A DNA stretch of 64,000 bases from Brevibacillus brevis NBRC 100599. Lineage in GTDB: Bacteria; Bacillota; Bacilli; Brevibacillales; Brevibacillaceae. The stretch is from the NCBI RefSeq assembly GCF_000010165.1, contig NC_012491.1:4276001-4340000 (forward strand), written 5' to 3'. The notes beneath the pieces were generated by a model. The model was not told where the DNA came from. It did not search any database and saw only the letters and a list, made by a program, of their open reading frames with translations. Positions 16,780-24,207 of this stretch are shown here, in pieces. Both the position numbers and the translations under genes were made by a program. Position 1 is the first letter of the stretch. Each line of letters starts with the position of its first letter.

Positions 16780-18090
16780 TTAATTTAGTATCTGTACACC
16801 TTTGAACCATACGGCTTTAATGGACAGGGTATCTGAGATGTTGGTTATCGGATCACCGTTTACGAGTATAAGGTCAGCGCGCGCACCCTCGGCAATACGG
16901 CCGCGATCGACAAGACCAAAGCAACGGGCTGGTTTCGAGGTAGCCGACTGAAGCGCTTCTATCGGAGTGAACCCGGCCTTCACCAGCAATTGCATTTCAT
17001 GATGGACGCTGGCTCCATGAGCAAGGCCGCCAAGACTCGGAATGGGAACCGGAGCGACATCCGTCCCTACCAGAATATCAACTCCGGCACGGTGTAGGTC
17101 CATCACATTCTGAAAGCTGTTCTCCATATTGCCTTGTGGAAACGTATTGAAACTGGAGTTCAAGATATCGATCCAATCCGGACTTAATTTGGAATGAACA
17201 CGCGGATCATTCGCCAATTCCGATGCTGGATTTCCAATAATAGATGAATTCAATACCAAGCACGGTGTAACAAAAGCGCCTGAACTTGCTATAGAGTTCA
17301 CTAGCGCGGACGTGTACGCGGGTCTGTCGATAAACAAGTGACCCAAACCGTCGACTCCAAAATCGATGGCTTCTTGCGATGAACGAGCCGTCAAGACGTG
17401 GGCGATGACCAACTTATTGAGCTTGTGGGCTTCTGTCACGGCTGTTTTCAGAATCTCGTCGCTTAGTACAGGCAGGCCAGGTGCACCCATGACCGTTCCT
17501 TCTTCAATCATGATCTTAATATAGTCGGCTCCATTTTCCACTTGCGTATGCACATGTTTAATCGCCTCTTCCACCGTCGTCACTTGCGGTATTTCTTCGT
17601 GATTGTGAGCGTATGCAGCCAACATCGCTTCTCGGTCTTCCTCCGATAGCTTCTCTAGTTCCTTTAAAACGAATTCTGGTATTTCATCTCCATCCGGCAG
17701 TAATTCATCTGGGTGTCCGCCCGGAGCGGTGATCGCTGTGCCAGCAGAACGGACGTCTGCGACGCCATTCACATTTTTCAACTGAATCTCTCGCCCTCTT
17801 TTCGTAAAATCGCCGTTCATTTCGAGTTCTGTTGTAACGCCGAATTTTAGGGCATCTCGTAATCCTCCGATGGAGGTATGGACATGTGCATCAATCAGAC
17901 CAGGCATCAGTGTCGCATTTTCTCCATCGATAATCGTAGCATCTGCCGGAATGTCTCCACCCACTGAAATAATGGACTCCCCTTTCATGACAACATGTCT
18001 GGGGGCAATCATTTGATTTCCATCAAAGATCCGTACATTTGTAATCGCCGTAACTGGTTCTAACGCAGCATGTTGAGCTACCTTCTCCAT
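16780..18090 (-). CDS. Amidohydrolase-family metal-dependent hydrolase
   Basis: 436 aa from ATG 18090, preceded by GGGAGG; an in-frame TTG 33 bases upstream is less likely. The metal-binding signature GLIDAHVHTSIGG near residue 65, the presumed carbamylated Lys region DYIKIMIEEG near 198, IAHVLTARSSQEAIDFG near 235, HLF near 250 and VGTDVAPVPIPS near 345 define the amidohydrolase superfamily (imidazolonepropionase/prolidase-like branch). It would hydrolyse an unidentified amide or cyclic compound in the cytosol. Its promoter contains a copy of the operator that also sits before the divergent marR gene, so it is probably the target of that repressor. Confidence 0.85.
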   Translation of the reverse strand: MEKVAQHAALEPVTAITNVRIFDGNQMIAPRHVVMKGESIISVGGDIPADATIIDGENATLMPGLIDAHVHTSIGGLRDALKFGVTTELEMNGDFTKRGREIQLKNVNGVADVRSAGTAITAPGGHPDELLPDGDEIPEFVLKELEKLSEEDREAMLAAYAHNHEEIPQVTTVEEAIKHVHTQVENGADYIKIMIEEGTVMGAPGLPVLSDEILKTAVTEAHKLNKLVIAHVLTARSSQEAIDFGVDGLGHLFIDRPAYTSALVNSIASSGAFVTPCLVLNSSIIGNPASELANDPRVHSKLSPDWIDILNSSFNTFPQGNMENSFQNVMDLHRAGVDILVGTDVAPVPIPSLGGLAHGASVHHEMQLLVKAGFTPIEALQSATSKPARCFGLVDRGRIAEGARADLILVNGDPITNISDTLSIKAVWFKGVQILN

Positions 18091-18128
18091 TTGAATTCCT
18101 CCCAAGTGTTTGCCATTCAACAATTCGG

Positions 18129-18157
18129 AGTATAATTGTTAGTTATCTAACTGTCAA
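18129..18157 (-). promoter_or_regulatory. Amidohydrolase promoter with embedded MarR operator
   Basis: Minus strand -35 TTGACA (18152-18157), 17-base spacer, -10 TATACT (18129-18134). The spacer is filled by a 20-bp site (18135-18154) whose reverse complement reads ACAGTTAG-N4-CTAACAAT, the same as the site downstream of the marR promoter. A repressor there would block polymerase directly. Confidence 0.75.
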
Positions 18158-18172
18158 TGAACTAACTTTTAT

Positions 18173-18231
18173 TTGACACGAAAGCTGGATCTCTGTATAG
18201 TTTATTTGCTTACAGTTAGTTTTCTAACAAT
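18173..18231 (+). promoter_or_regulatory. marR promoter and operator
   Basis: Plus strand -35 TTGACA (18173-18178), exact 17-base spacer, -10 TATAGT (18196-18201). The operator ACAGTTAG-N4-CTAACAAT (18212-18231) lies at the transcription start, before the ribosome-binding site GGGAGG. It shares all 16 non-central bases with the amidohydrolase operator in inverted orientation, which indicates autorepression. Confidence 0.75.
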
Positions 18232-18247
18232 ATAGGGAGGTACGATC

Positions 18248-18676
18248 ATGAAGCCTCGCAAGTATACGCCTTATCTGGATTTGTTTCAGATTATTGGCCT
18301 TAAGTTAAAGAAAAAAGCGGACGATAGCATAAAAGAGTTAGGATTAAACGCCCAACAAGGAAAAGTAATTGGCTATATCTACGAGAAGCAAGAAACTGGA
18401 TTAATTCAGAGGGATCTTGCTGATCGGTTTCATCTGCGCGGGGCTAGCATTACAAGTATGCTTCAAGGTCTTGAGCAAAGAGGATTTATCGAGCGTAAAA
18501 TCCCAGCCAATAATGAAAGGCAAAAAAATATTTATGTTTTACCAAAAGCCGTTGAATTGATTGAAGACTTTAATGAATCCTTCCAAAAGGTGGAGGACGA
18601 AATCACTCAAGTCCTTACCGAAGAGGAGAAGCAAACCTTGAAGGAATTGTTGATTAGAATTAATGAACGCTTATAA
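18248..18676 (+). CDS. MarR-family transcriptional regulator
   Basis: 142 aa winged helix-turn-helix. The recognition region is GLIQRDLADRFHLRGASITSMLQGLEQRGFIERK (about residues 54-88), with the wing containing RKIPANNERQKNIYVLP, where the usual Asp-x-Arg wing motif is partly conserved. N- and C-terminal helices form the dimer domain. Divergent from the amidohydrolase gene, with matched operators on both promoters, so it most likely represses both until a ligand (possibly the hydrolase substrate) binds. Confidence 0.9.
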   Translation: MKPRKYTPYLDLFQIIGLKLKKKADDSIKELGLNAQQGKVIGYIYEKQETGLIQRDLADRFHLRGASITSMLQGLEQRGFIERKIPANNERQKNIYVLPKAVELIEDFNESFQKVEDEITQVLTEEEKQTLKELLIRINERL

Positions 18677-18730
18677 ATTCGGTTGGAATCTGCATCGAAG
18701 GTCGCTTGGAGACAATAGTTGAATGACAAG

Positions 18731-18774
18731 AATGGCAGACACATACTATACATGTATAATATATGTCCGCCATT
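18731..18774 (-). repeat. 44-nt near-perfect inverted repeat (possible hairpin RNA or terminator)
   Basis: Arms 18731-18751 and 18754-18774 (21 bases each) with a two-base centre. Three positions do not match as DNA, but in a minus-strand transcript all three become G-U pairs, giving an unbroken 21-bp helix; in a plus-strand transcript they would be A-C mismatches. It lies about 65 bases downstream of the minus-strand gene 18839-19312. The T run is on the plus side, so its role is unclear. Confidence 0.6.
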
Positions 18775-18838
18775 TATTGTTTTTTTCAATTTAGTTCTTG
18801 ATAAGATTAAGCCTGAGCTCTTTGCATGGACAACCTAT

Positions 18839-19312
18839 TTATTCTGTGCCGAGTTTGACGAGTATCCCCAAATCCGCGGAAAATTTTGCGATGGTTTCTG
18901 TAAATGCCAATTCCTCCGCTTCTGTTCGCGGCATTTCCACGACAAAGTGATAATCCAGCACGACATTCGCTCCTATCTGCTTACCAGGCTCCACAAAGCG
19001 GCGCTTTTCTGTCAACGAGCACTCCGCTATCAAGCTTTTTGCTTGCGTCCATAGCTGTTGAATCTCCTCATCTTGCAAGCTATACGGATAGTCAATTTCC
19101 ACTTCAATTTCACAGCTGTCCTCTTCTGCAAGTGTAAACAGATGGATGGTAGCCGTTGGTTGCTTCTCGTCCTCCGCCTCGGAAAACGTGATCAGAACCT
19201 CTTGCCCTTCCGATTCTTCCAGCAACGAATGATCCGAGCGCAAGACGATATCCGAAATCATTCCATGCGTATGTAACTGTTGATTTAGTTTTTCCACCAT
19301 GAATTGTAGCAC
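18839..19312 (-). CDS. Hypothetical protein (unrecognised)
   Basis: 157 aa from GTG 19312, nine bases after GGAGG. Acidic, without signal peptide or membrane segment. Alternating strands and helices are suggested (EVLITFSEAEDEKQPTATIH, CEIEVEIDYPYSLQDEEIQQ, then the end KFSADLGILVKLG). I do not recognise a family. It is probably cytosolic. The hairpin at 18731-18774 lies downstream. Confidence 0.7.
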   Translation of the reverse strand: MLQFMVEKLNQQLHTHGMISDIVLRSDHSLLEESEGQEVLITFSEAEDEKQPTATIHLFTLAEEDSCEIEVEIDYPYSLQDEEIQQLWTQAKSLIAECSLTEKRRFVEPGKQIGANVVLDYHFVVEMPRTEAEELAFTETIAKFSADLGILVKLGTE

Positions 19313-19375
19313 GTACTTTTTCCTCCTGTTTCACCATATTCTCTCGTAGCAGTATAGCACGAGTCCTACAAATGC

Positions 19376-19401
19376 GAAAAACCCCTTCACGAGGAAGGGG
19401 T
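19376..19401 (-). terminator. Terminator overlapping the end of the 19387-19701 gene
   Basis: CCCCTTC pairs with GAAGGGG (19382-19388/19394-19400), followed by TTTTT on the minus strand. The stem contains the stop codon. Confidence 0.8.
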
Positions 19402-19701
19402 CGGTGTATTGTTGATATTTTTTTGATTCATGAATTCGGACAGCCACGCACGACGTACTTCTTTGTTTGGACAGTAGCCTAAAATGTAGCTTTCTCCGCG
19501 CATATATTTTTCCTTAATCCACTCTTTATGCTTGCGGAAAAAGGCGTGCTGGAAATCAATCGGCATCTGCTGATATTCTTCCAAAGCTGAAGGGTTCTGG
19601 AGGAAAAAATCTTCATCGTACACAAACTCTTCATTTTGTTGGCGGCTGATCAGGTACACAAAAGCAATCACCAAGAACAGGTTCACCAAGAAAATCGTCA
19701 T
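19387..19701 (-). CDS. Small membrane-anchored hypothetical protein
   Basis: 104 aa. Residues 3-19 (IFLVNLFLVIAFVYLIS) form a single N-terminal membrane helix; the remainder is soluble and rich in aromatic and charged residues (EEFVYDEDFFLQNPSALEEY, KHKEWIKEKYMRGESYILGY). No known domain was recognised. Ribosome-binding site GGAGGG precedes the ATG. Its terminator stem is built into the last codons. Confidence 0.7.
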   Translation of the reverse strand: MTIFLVNLFLVIAFVYLISRQQNEEFVYDEDFFLQNPSALEEYQQMPIDFQHAFFRKHKEWIKEKYMRGESYILGYCPNKEVRRAWLSEFMNQKNINNTPTPSS

Positions 19702-19835
19702 AGAAATCCCTCCAGTCAGTAATAATTATCTGATTAATCTGTCTTATCAGCATATTATTATTGTACCACGAAATTGGTGTTTTCTAAACCTTTTCCATAA
19801 ACGAATTTTTAAAAATTTATGATGAATCGACAAAT

Positions 19836-19869
19836 AAAAAACACCCGCTCGTGATGAACGGGTGTTTTT
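19836..19869 (-). terminator. Terminator of the LCP gene
   Basis: AACACCCG pairs with CGGGTGTT around an eleven-base loop and is followed by TTTTTT on the minus strand. Confidence 0.8.
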
Positions 19870-19877
19870 CGTACTCG

Positions 19878-21314
19878 TTAGGAGTTCGTGCTCGGACCAT
19901 CTGTAGTTGTGGGACCAGCATCCTGACTGGTCGGCGGGATGATATCCGGCGGTGGAGTAGCGTTATTACCTGGTACAGTTTGTGTTGCACCAGTCGCAGG
20001 CTTCTGTGCTCCCTGACCTTGATCTGTCGACTGACCTTGCCCCTCTGTGTTTACGACATCAGGTGGCGGCATTGCGCCTTCATTTGCCATACCGTCTTGA
20101 TCGTCGGTCGGATTCATCGGCTCTTGTTCTTTCGGAGCCTCCGTTTTATGTTTCGTTGACGCTGCTGATTCTGTCGTTTTCTTCTTGACGCTCTTCTTGT
20201 TGCTAGTCGCAACCGCTTCACCAGTACCGAGTATCGGGGAATTGTTGAGCGACGCTACGACGCTCCCTGTCACTCCCATCTCTGATTGCAAGGAATTGCG
20301 AACAGTCTCGAGCTTTTCTTTTTCGAGATACGTATATCCTCCGCTCCAATATGCCCCATTATCCAATGCAGTGACCGTAGAGGAATTAAATCCTTTGAAA
20401 TCGTAGGCCAAGCCTTTGATCTGATCCTTGGAAAGATCGGTATGTATATTCTTGGCGCCTACGTCCATGACATTAAATATCTTTGTCAAGCCTTCAAGAG
20501 AGGCCGTTTTGTCCACGACTGCCTTGATGACTTCTTGTTGGCGACGGTTGCGGTCGAAGTCACTGGAATAGTACTTCGTTCCACGGTTGTCGTGACGATG
20601 TCGTACATAACCAAGTGCTTGCTCGCCATTCAACTTTTGAAGTCCTGGCTGGAGATTGATGTGTGTATCGTCAGTCGGATCATCGTATACCAGTCTGCGA
20701 TCCACATTGACTTCCACACCGCCTAATTCGTCAATGACGGCTTTGAAACCATCGAAATCAATGGCTACAAAATGCTCAATCGGAATACCCAGTATTTCAT
20801 TCAACGTTTTCTTCGTTAAGGAAATACCGTCTTCAGTAACCGTCTGGTTTTTGCGCTCTGCTTGCCTGCGTTCTGCTTCGCCATTGGCATAGACAGAATT
20901 GATCTTATGGTAGTCGCGATAGCCCGGGATCTTGACTCGTGTGTCCCGCGGGATCGATACCATGGTAACCTTCTTCGTCTTCGGGTTGGCAACTGCCACG
21001 ATCATTACGTCTGTATTCATGGAACCTGTTTCAGGACGGGAATCAGAACCAAGCAATACGAACGACATTGGCTTATCCGAGTAGTAAACGGGATCGGTAT
21101 TTTGGGATACTGGCGAAGTAAATCCGCTGTTTGCAGGGTTCGTTACTTCCGTCAGAGTGTCTTCAATTTTCCAATAAATCGCTCCAGCCACACCGCCAAC
21201 CAGCAGCAAGGTCATCAATGTGATGGATACCACGAGTTTACGTATTTTTCGATTACGGCTCGGCTGTTTCTTTCGAGAAGCTGAAGCGCGTGTTTTCACA
21301 ACAGTATCTGGCAT
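19878..21314 (-). CDS. LytR-CpsA-Psr (LCP) family cell-wall polymer ligase
   Basis: 478 aa from ATG 21314, nine bases after AAGGAG. A basic N-terminus (KTRASASRKKQPSRNRKIRK) precedes one membrane helix near residues 30-52. The LCP domain follows: VLLGSDSRPETGSMNTDVM near 90, VSIPRDTRVKIPG near 125 with the catalytic-site Arg/Asp, HFVAIDFDGFKAVIDELGGV near 200 and YVRHRHDNRGTKYYSSDFDRNRRQQEV near 255. Such enzymes transfer teichoic acid or other anionic polymers to peptidoglycan. The last about 120 residues are a low-complexity Pro/Thr/Gly/Gln tail, probably threaded through the wall. An extended -10 (TGGTACAAT near 21437-21445) lies upstream. Confidence 0.9.
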   Translation of the reverse strand: MPDTVVKTRASASRKKQPSRNRKIRKLVVSITLMTLLLVGGVAGAIYWKIEDTLTEVTNPANSGFTSPVSQNTDPVYYSDKPMSFVLLGSDSRPETGSMNTDVMIVAVANPKTKKVTMVSIPRDTRVKIPGYRDYHKINSVYANGEAERRQAERKNQTVTEDGISLTKKTLNEILGIPIEHFVAIDFDGFKAVIDELGGVEVNVDRRLVYDDPTDDTHINLQPGLQKLNGEQALGYVRHRHDNRGTKYYSSDFDRNRRQQEVIKAVVDKTASLEGLTKIFNVMDVGAKNIHTDLSKDQIKGLAYDFKGFNSSTVTALDNGAYWSGGYTYLEKEKLETVRNSLQSEMGVTGSVVASLNNSPILGTGEAVATSNKKSVKKKTTESAASTKHKTEAPKEQEPMNPTDDQDGMANEGAMPPPDVVNTEGQGQSTDQGQGAQKPATGATQTVPGNNATPPPDIIPPTSQDAGPTTTDGPSTNS

Positions 21315-21486
21315 ATGAATCAGTCTCCTTGTTCGCGCACGCTTTTTGACAAAGTAAAGGGAGGCACGATTTTGAATTGTGCCACTCGACAATATGCACC
21401 ACTATTTTCTTCAGTTGGCAATACTCTGATTCAGGTATTGTACCATATCGTTGTCTGCATTTGTAGAAAAATGTTCCTTTAAACGA

Positions 21487-21521
21487 AAAGTCCCCCATCT
21501 TTTTGTCGATAAGGGGACTTT
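21487..21521 (-). terminator. Terminator of the 45-aa gene
   Basis: AAAGTCCCC pairs with GGGGACTTT (21487-21495/21513-21521); the minus strand continues TCGTTT. It supports transcription of the small gene at 21544-21681. Confidence 0.75.
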
Positions 21522-21543
21522 AGTTGCATATATCATTTTTGGC

Positions 21544-21681
21544 TTATTGCAAGCCGCGTGGTGCCTGACTAAATCCTTGTACAGGACCCTCAGGACGCTT
21601 GTTTTTGGAGCGGTGTGAATCTCCGCCCTGCCGAACATGGCTCTCTTGTTTTCCATTCACATCATTCGATTTCTTTTCCAT
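21544..21681 (-). CDS. Small basic protein, 45 aa (possible spore-associated peptide)
   Basis: A short frame with an excellent AGAGGAGG ribosome-binding site ten bases before ATG 21681, and a terminator 23 bases after its stop. The product is very hydrophilic, rich in Gln, Gly, Ser, Lys and Arg (SNDVNGKQESHVRQGGDSHR, then KNKRPEGPVQGF), without hydrophobic core. That composition resembles minor small acid-soluble spore proteins of Bacilli (Ssp-type), but I see no specific match. Function unknown; the translation signals make it a likely real gene. Confidence 0.6.
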   Translation of the reverse strand: MEKKSNDVNGKQESHVRQGGDSHRSKNKRPEGPVQGFSQAPRGLQ

Positions 21682-21735
21682 GACATACACTCCTCCTCTG
21701 TAACTAACGGGTAGTGTACGTCAAGCTATGTATTT

Positions 21736-22689
21736 TCATTCTCTGCTGAGGATCTGTCTTTCTTTTGCGGCATAGTAATCTTTTCGTGCCAAAAGGACAT
21801 CGATATCATATCGTCCGTTTCCCTTTGTTCTCATCTCGGCCAGAGCAACGCCGAAAGCAGCTTGTTCTACAAGGGACAACGCTTTGTTTTGCGCATAAAT
21901 GATACCCGCAGCAAACGCATCCCCCGCGGACTCTCGGATCGGCATAATTGGTGCAGCAAGCCATTTTTCCTCCTGTGCGGTGCACAGCCACAGCCCTGCT
22001 TCCCCACAAATGACCATGACCTGATGAATACCTTCTGCCACTAATTTTTTCGCGCATTCTTCCACATCATTATAAGAATGAAGGGTTTGGCCACCTAACA
22101 CTTCCAGTTCATCAATGCTGGTGACAAGTATATGAACGCCTTCAAGCATCCCTTTCCATTTTTCTGCTTTTTTCACAGAAACAGGATCTACGACGATCTT
22201 TTTGTCGAGTCTTCTGGCTTCCGTCAAGAATACCCGCATAACCTCGACGGGAAGATTGGCATCCAGAAACAAGCCTGCGGCCTGTGGCAAGCGTTTGAGA
22301 CCTTGCTGGATAATATCGGCTGGCCACTCTTCATTTAGTTCCATATCCGCAACAGCCGTGTACAATTCACCGTCACGATCACGAATAGCCAAGTAGCGAC
22401 CAGTCGATTTCCCTGCGATTCGCAACATGCCATGAGTAGCTACTCCACTATTTGCAGTGACCTGTCTTAGCCACTCGCCGTCTGCGTCTTCTCCTACCAG
22501 AGCAAACAGCTGCACTTCTTCTCCTAGCCATCCCAGATTTTCCGCCACGTTTCGAGCTACGCCGCCAGCCTCTTGATGCACTTCACCCGGATTACTTGTT
22601 CCAGGCAACAGTCTGGCAGAGGTGACTCCCTGCACGTCAACATTGGCTCCTCCCACGCATAGCCAGTATTCTGTTATACCTTCCAGCAT
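21736..22689 (-). CDS. PfkB-family carbohydrate/nucleoside kinase (pseudouridine-kinase-like)
   Basis: 317 aa. Opens with the family strand WLCVGGANVDVQG and has the first PfkB signature region EAGGVARNVAENLGWLG near residue 40. The C-terminal signature is IRESAGDAFAAGIIYA near 265, containing the catalytic Asp but with Ser-Ala-Gly-Asp where most members have Gly-Ala-Gly-Asp. Substrates in this family include ribose, adenosine, pseudouridine and sugars. The general layout resembles YeiC-like pseudouridine kinases, but no PsuG-like glycosidase is adjacent. Cytosolic; monocistronic. Confidence 0.82.
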   Translation of the reverse strand: MLEGITEYWLCVGGANVDVQGVTSARLLPGTSNPGEVHQEAGGVARNVAENLGWLGEEVQLFALVGEDADGEWLRQVTANSGVATHGMLRIAGKSTGRYLAIRDRDGELYTAVADMELNEEWPADIIQQGLKRLPQAAGLFLDANLPVEVMRVFLTEARRLDKKIVVDPVSVKKAEKWKGMLEGVHILVTSIDELEVLGGQTLHSYNDVEECAKKLVAEGIHQVMVICGEAGLWLCTAQEEKWLAAPIMPIRESAGDAFAAGIIYAQNKALSLVEQAAFGVALAEMRTKGNGRYDIDVLLARKDYYAAKERQILSRE

Positions 22690-22918
22690 TCCAGCATTCC
22701 CCCTAGCGTTCTGCTCATGGTCTAGTCCATTGTGCTTTTCTCTTTTGTTCGACAGCGTCTCCCTTTTTACCTACCTTTTTAAAAACTTCCTGACAGATCA
22801 AATCCTTTATTTTCGACCATCATATTCCCAGTATTCATGGATGACGTTCTGTAGAATCCGTGCTACATTGAAAAAACAAAAAAGTAAGTTACGAAAGAAA
22901 GGTTGGGGATGAACTGAC

Positions 22919-24136
22919 ATGAGTGCCTCGTCGACACCCATTCACTCAACACCCGCAGGGACTGCGGCACCAACTGTCTATCGCATGCTATTTGCCATTA
23001 GCATTGCGCATCTGTTAAACGACAGTTTGCAAGCGGTCATCCCTGCACTGCTCCCTATTGTGGAGAAGAATCTAGCATTGACGTTTACACAAGTCGGAAT
23101 GATTTTGCTCGTCATGAATCTTACTTCATCTGTTTTGCAACCATTTGTCGGTTACTACTCCGATCGCAAATCGATCCCTATATTGCCACCACTGGCTTTG
23201 ATCGTATCGGGATTGGGGATGCTGGCACTCGCTTTCTCCGGCAATTACTATTTTGTTCTCGCAGCAGTTGCCTGTGTTGGGATTGGTTCAGCTATCTTCC
23301 ACCCAGAAGCCTCACGCTTCGCCCACTTGGCATCAGGTCCTCGCAGAGGGCTGGGGCAATCCATTTTTCAAGTGGGGGGAAATGCTGGGCAAGCTCTCGC
23401 TCCCTTGATGACCATCCTGGTCTTTGCGAACCTGGGACAGACAGGGGCCGCTTGGTTTCTGCTGCCCGCGCTATTAGCTAGCGGCATCTTGCTCTATGTT
23501 GCTCTCTGGTATCGTGGGCAACAGCGTTTGAAAAAGGCTACTGCCGCACCTGTTACGTATACGAATCTGAACAAGCGGCTGATTGCCTTAGGCCTCCTGA
23601 TTGTCATCGTCAGTGTGCGTTCCTGGATGAATGCTGGCTACCAAAGCTTTTACCAGTTTTATTTGATGTATGTGAAAGATATGGATTATGCCAATGCCCA
23701 GCTCGTCATTTTTGGTTTTCTTTTCGCGGGAGCGATTGGAACATTTTTTGGCGGACCGCTGTCTGACCGATTCGGAAAAAGAAACTTGCTTATCATTTCC
23801 ACTCTCGGTTCACTTCCACTGACATTACTGACGCCTTACGTCTCTGGATTTTGGGCCTTTCCATTGCTCGTGATCAGCGGCTTTATCATGCTTTCCAGCT
23901 TCTCCGTCACAGTCGTATATGCGCAGGAGCTATTGCCTGGCAAAATAGGTACCGTATCCGGGCTGATTATCGGGCTTGCCTTTGGAATGGGCGGCATGGG
24001 CGCTCTCGTATTCGGCTATCTCGCCGATCTCTACAGTCTGAGCTTCGTCATTCTGTTATGCTCGTTCCTCCCGTTGACTGGATTTATGGGCTTTTTACTG
24101 CCGAAAGACAAGACACTCCGCGAATGGGCTCACTAA
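22919..24136 (+). CDS. Fsr-like MFS transporter (fosmidomycin-resistance family)
   Basis: 405 aa with about 12 hydrophobic segments. The opening YRMLFAISIAHLLNDSLQAV and the following IPALLPIVEKNLALTFTQVG are the hallmark of the Fsr/fosmidomycin-resistance branch of the MFS. Motif A occurs twice (GYYSDRKSI near 80 and GPLSDRFGKRNLL near 280). HPEASRFAHLASGPRRG, near residue 138, is also typical of Fsr. Predicted drug efflux pump. It ends at a bidirectional terminator shared with the convergent SEC-C gene. Confidence 0.88.
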   Translation: MSASSTPIHSTPAGTAAPTVYRMLFAISIAHLLNDSLQAVIPALLPIVEKNLALTFTQVGMILLVMNLTSSVLQPFVGYYSDRKSIPILPPLALIVSGLGMLALAFSGNYYFVLAAVACVGIGSAIFHPEASRFAHLASGPRRGLGQSIFQVGGNAGQALAPLMTILVFANLGQTGAAWFLLPALLASGILLYVALWYRGQQRLKKATAAPVTYTNLNKRLIALGLLIVIVSVRSWMNAGYQSFYQFYLMYVKDMDYANAQLVIFGFLFAGAIGTFFGGPLSDRFGKRNLLIISTLGSLPLTLLTPYVSGFWAFPLLVISGFIMLSSFSVTVVYAQELLPGKIGTVSGLIIGLAFGMGGMGALVFGYLADLYSLSFVILLCSFLPLTGFMGFLLPKDKTLREWAH

Positions 24137-24160
24137 TCTAGACCAAGAAAAAGTCAAAAC

Positions 24161-24192
24161 AAAAACCCGAGGACACGAATCCTCGGGTTTTC
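24161..24192. terminator. Bidirectional terminator
   Basis: AAAACCCGAGGA (24162-24173) pairs with TCCTCGGGTTTT (24180-24191), a 12-bp stem serving the convergent MFS and SEC-C genes. Confidence 0.9.
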
Positions 24193-24207
24193 TTCATGTT
24201 AAGGGCT

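Noticed and set aside
21411..21656. An 81-codon minus-strand frame across the terminator at 21487-21521
   Set aside because: It runs through a terminator hairpin and overlaps the better-supported 45-aa frame, which has the ribosome-binding site.
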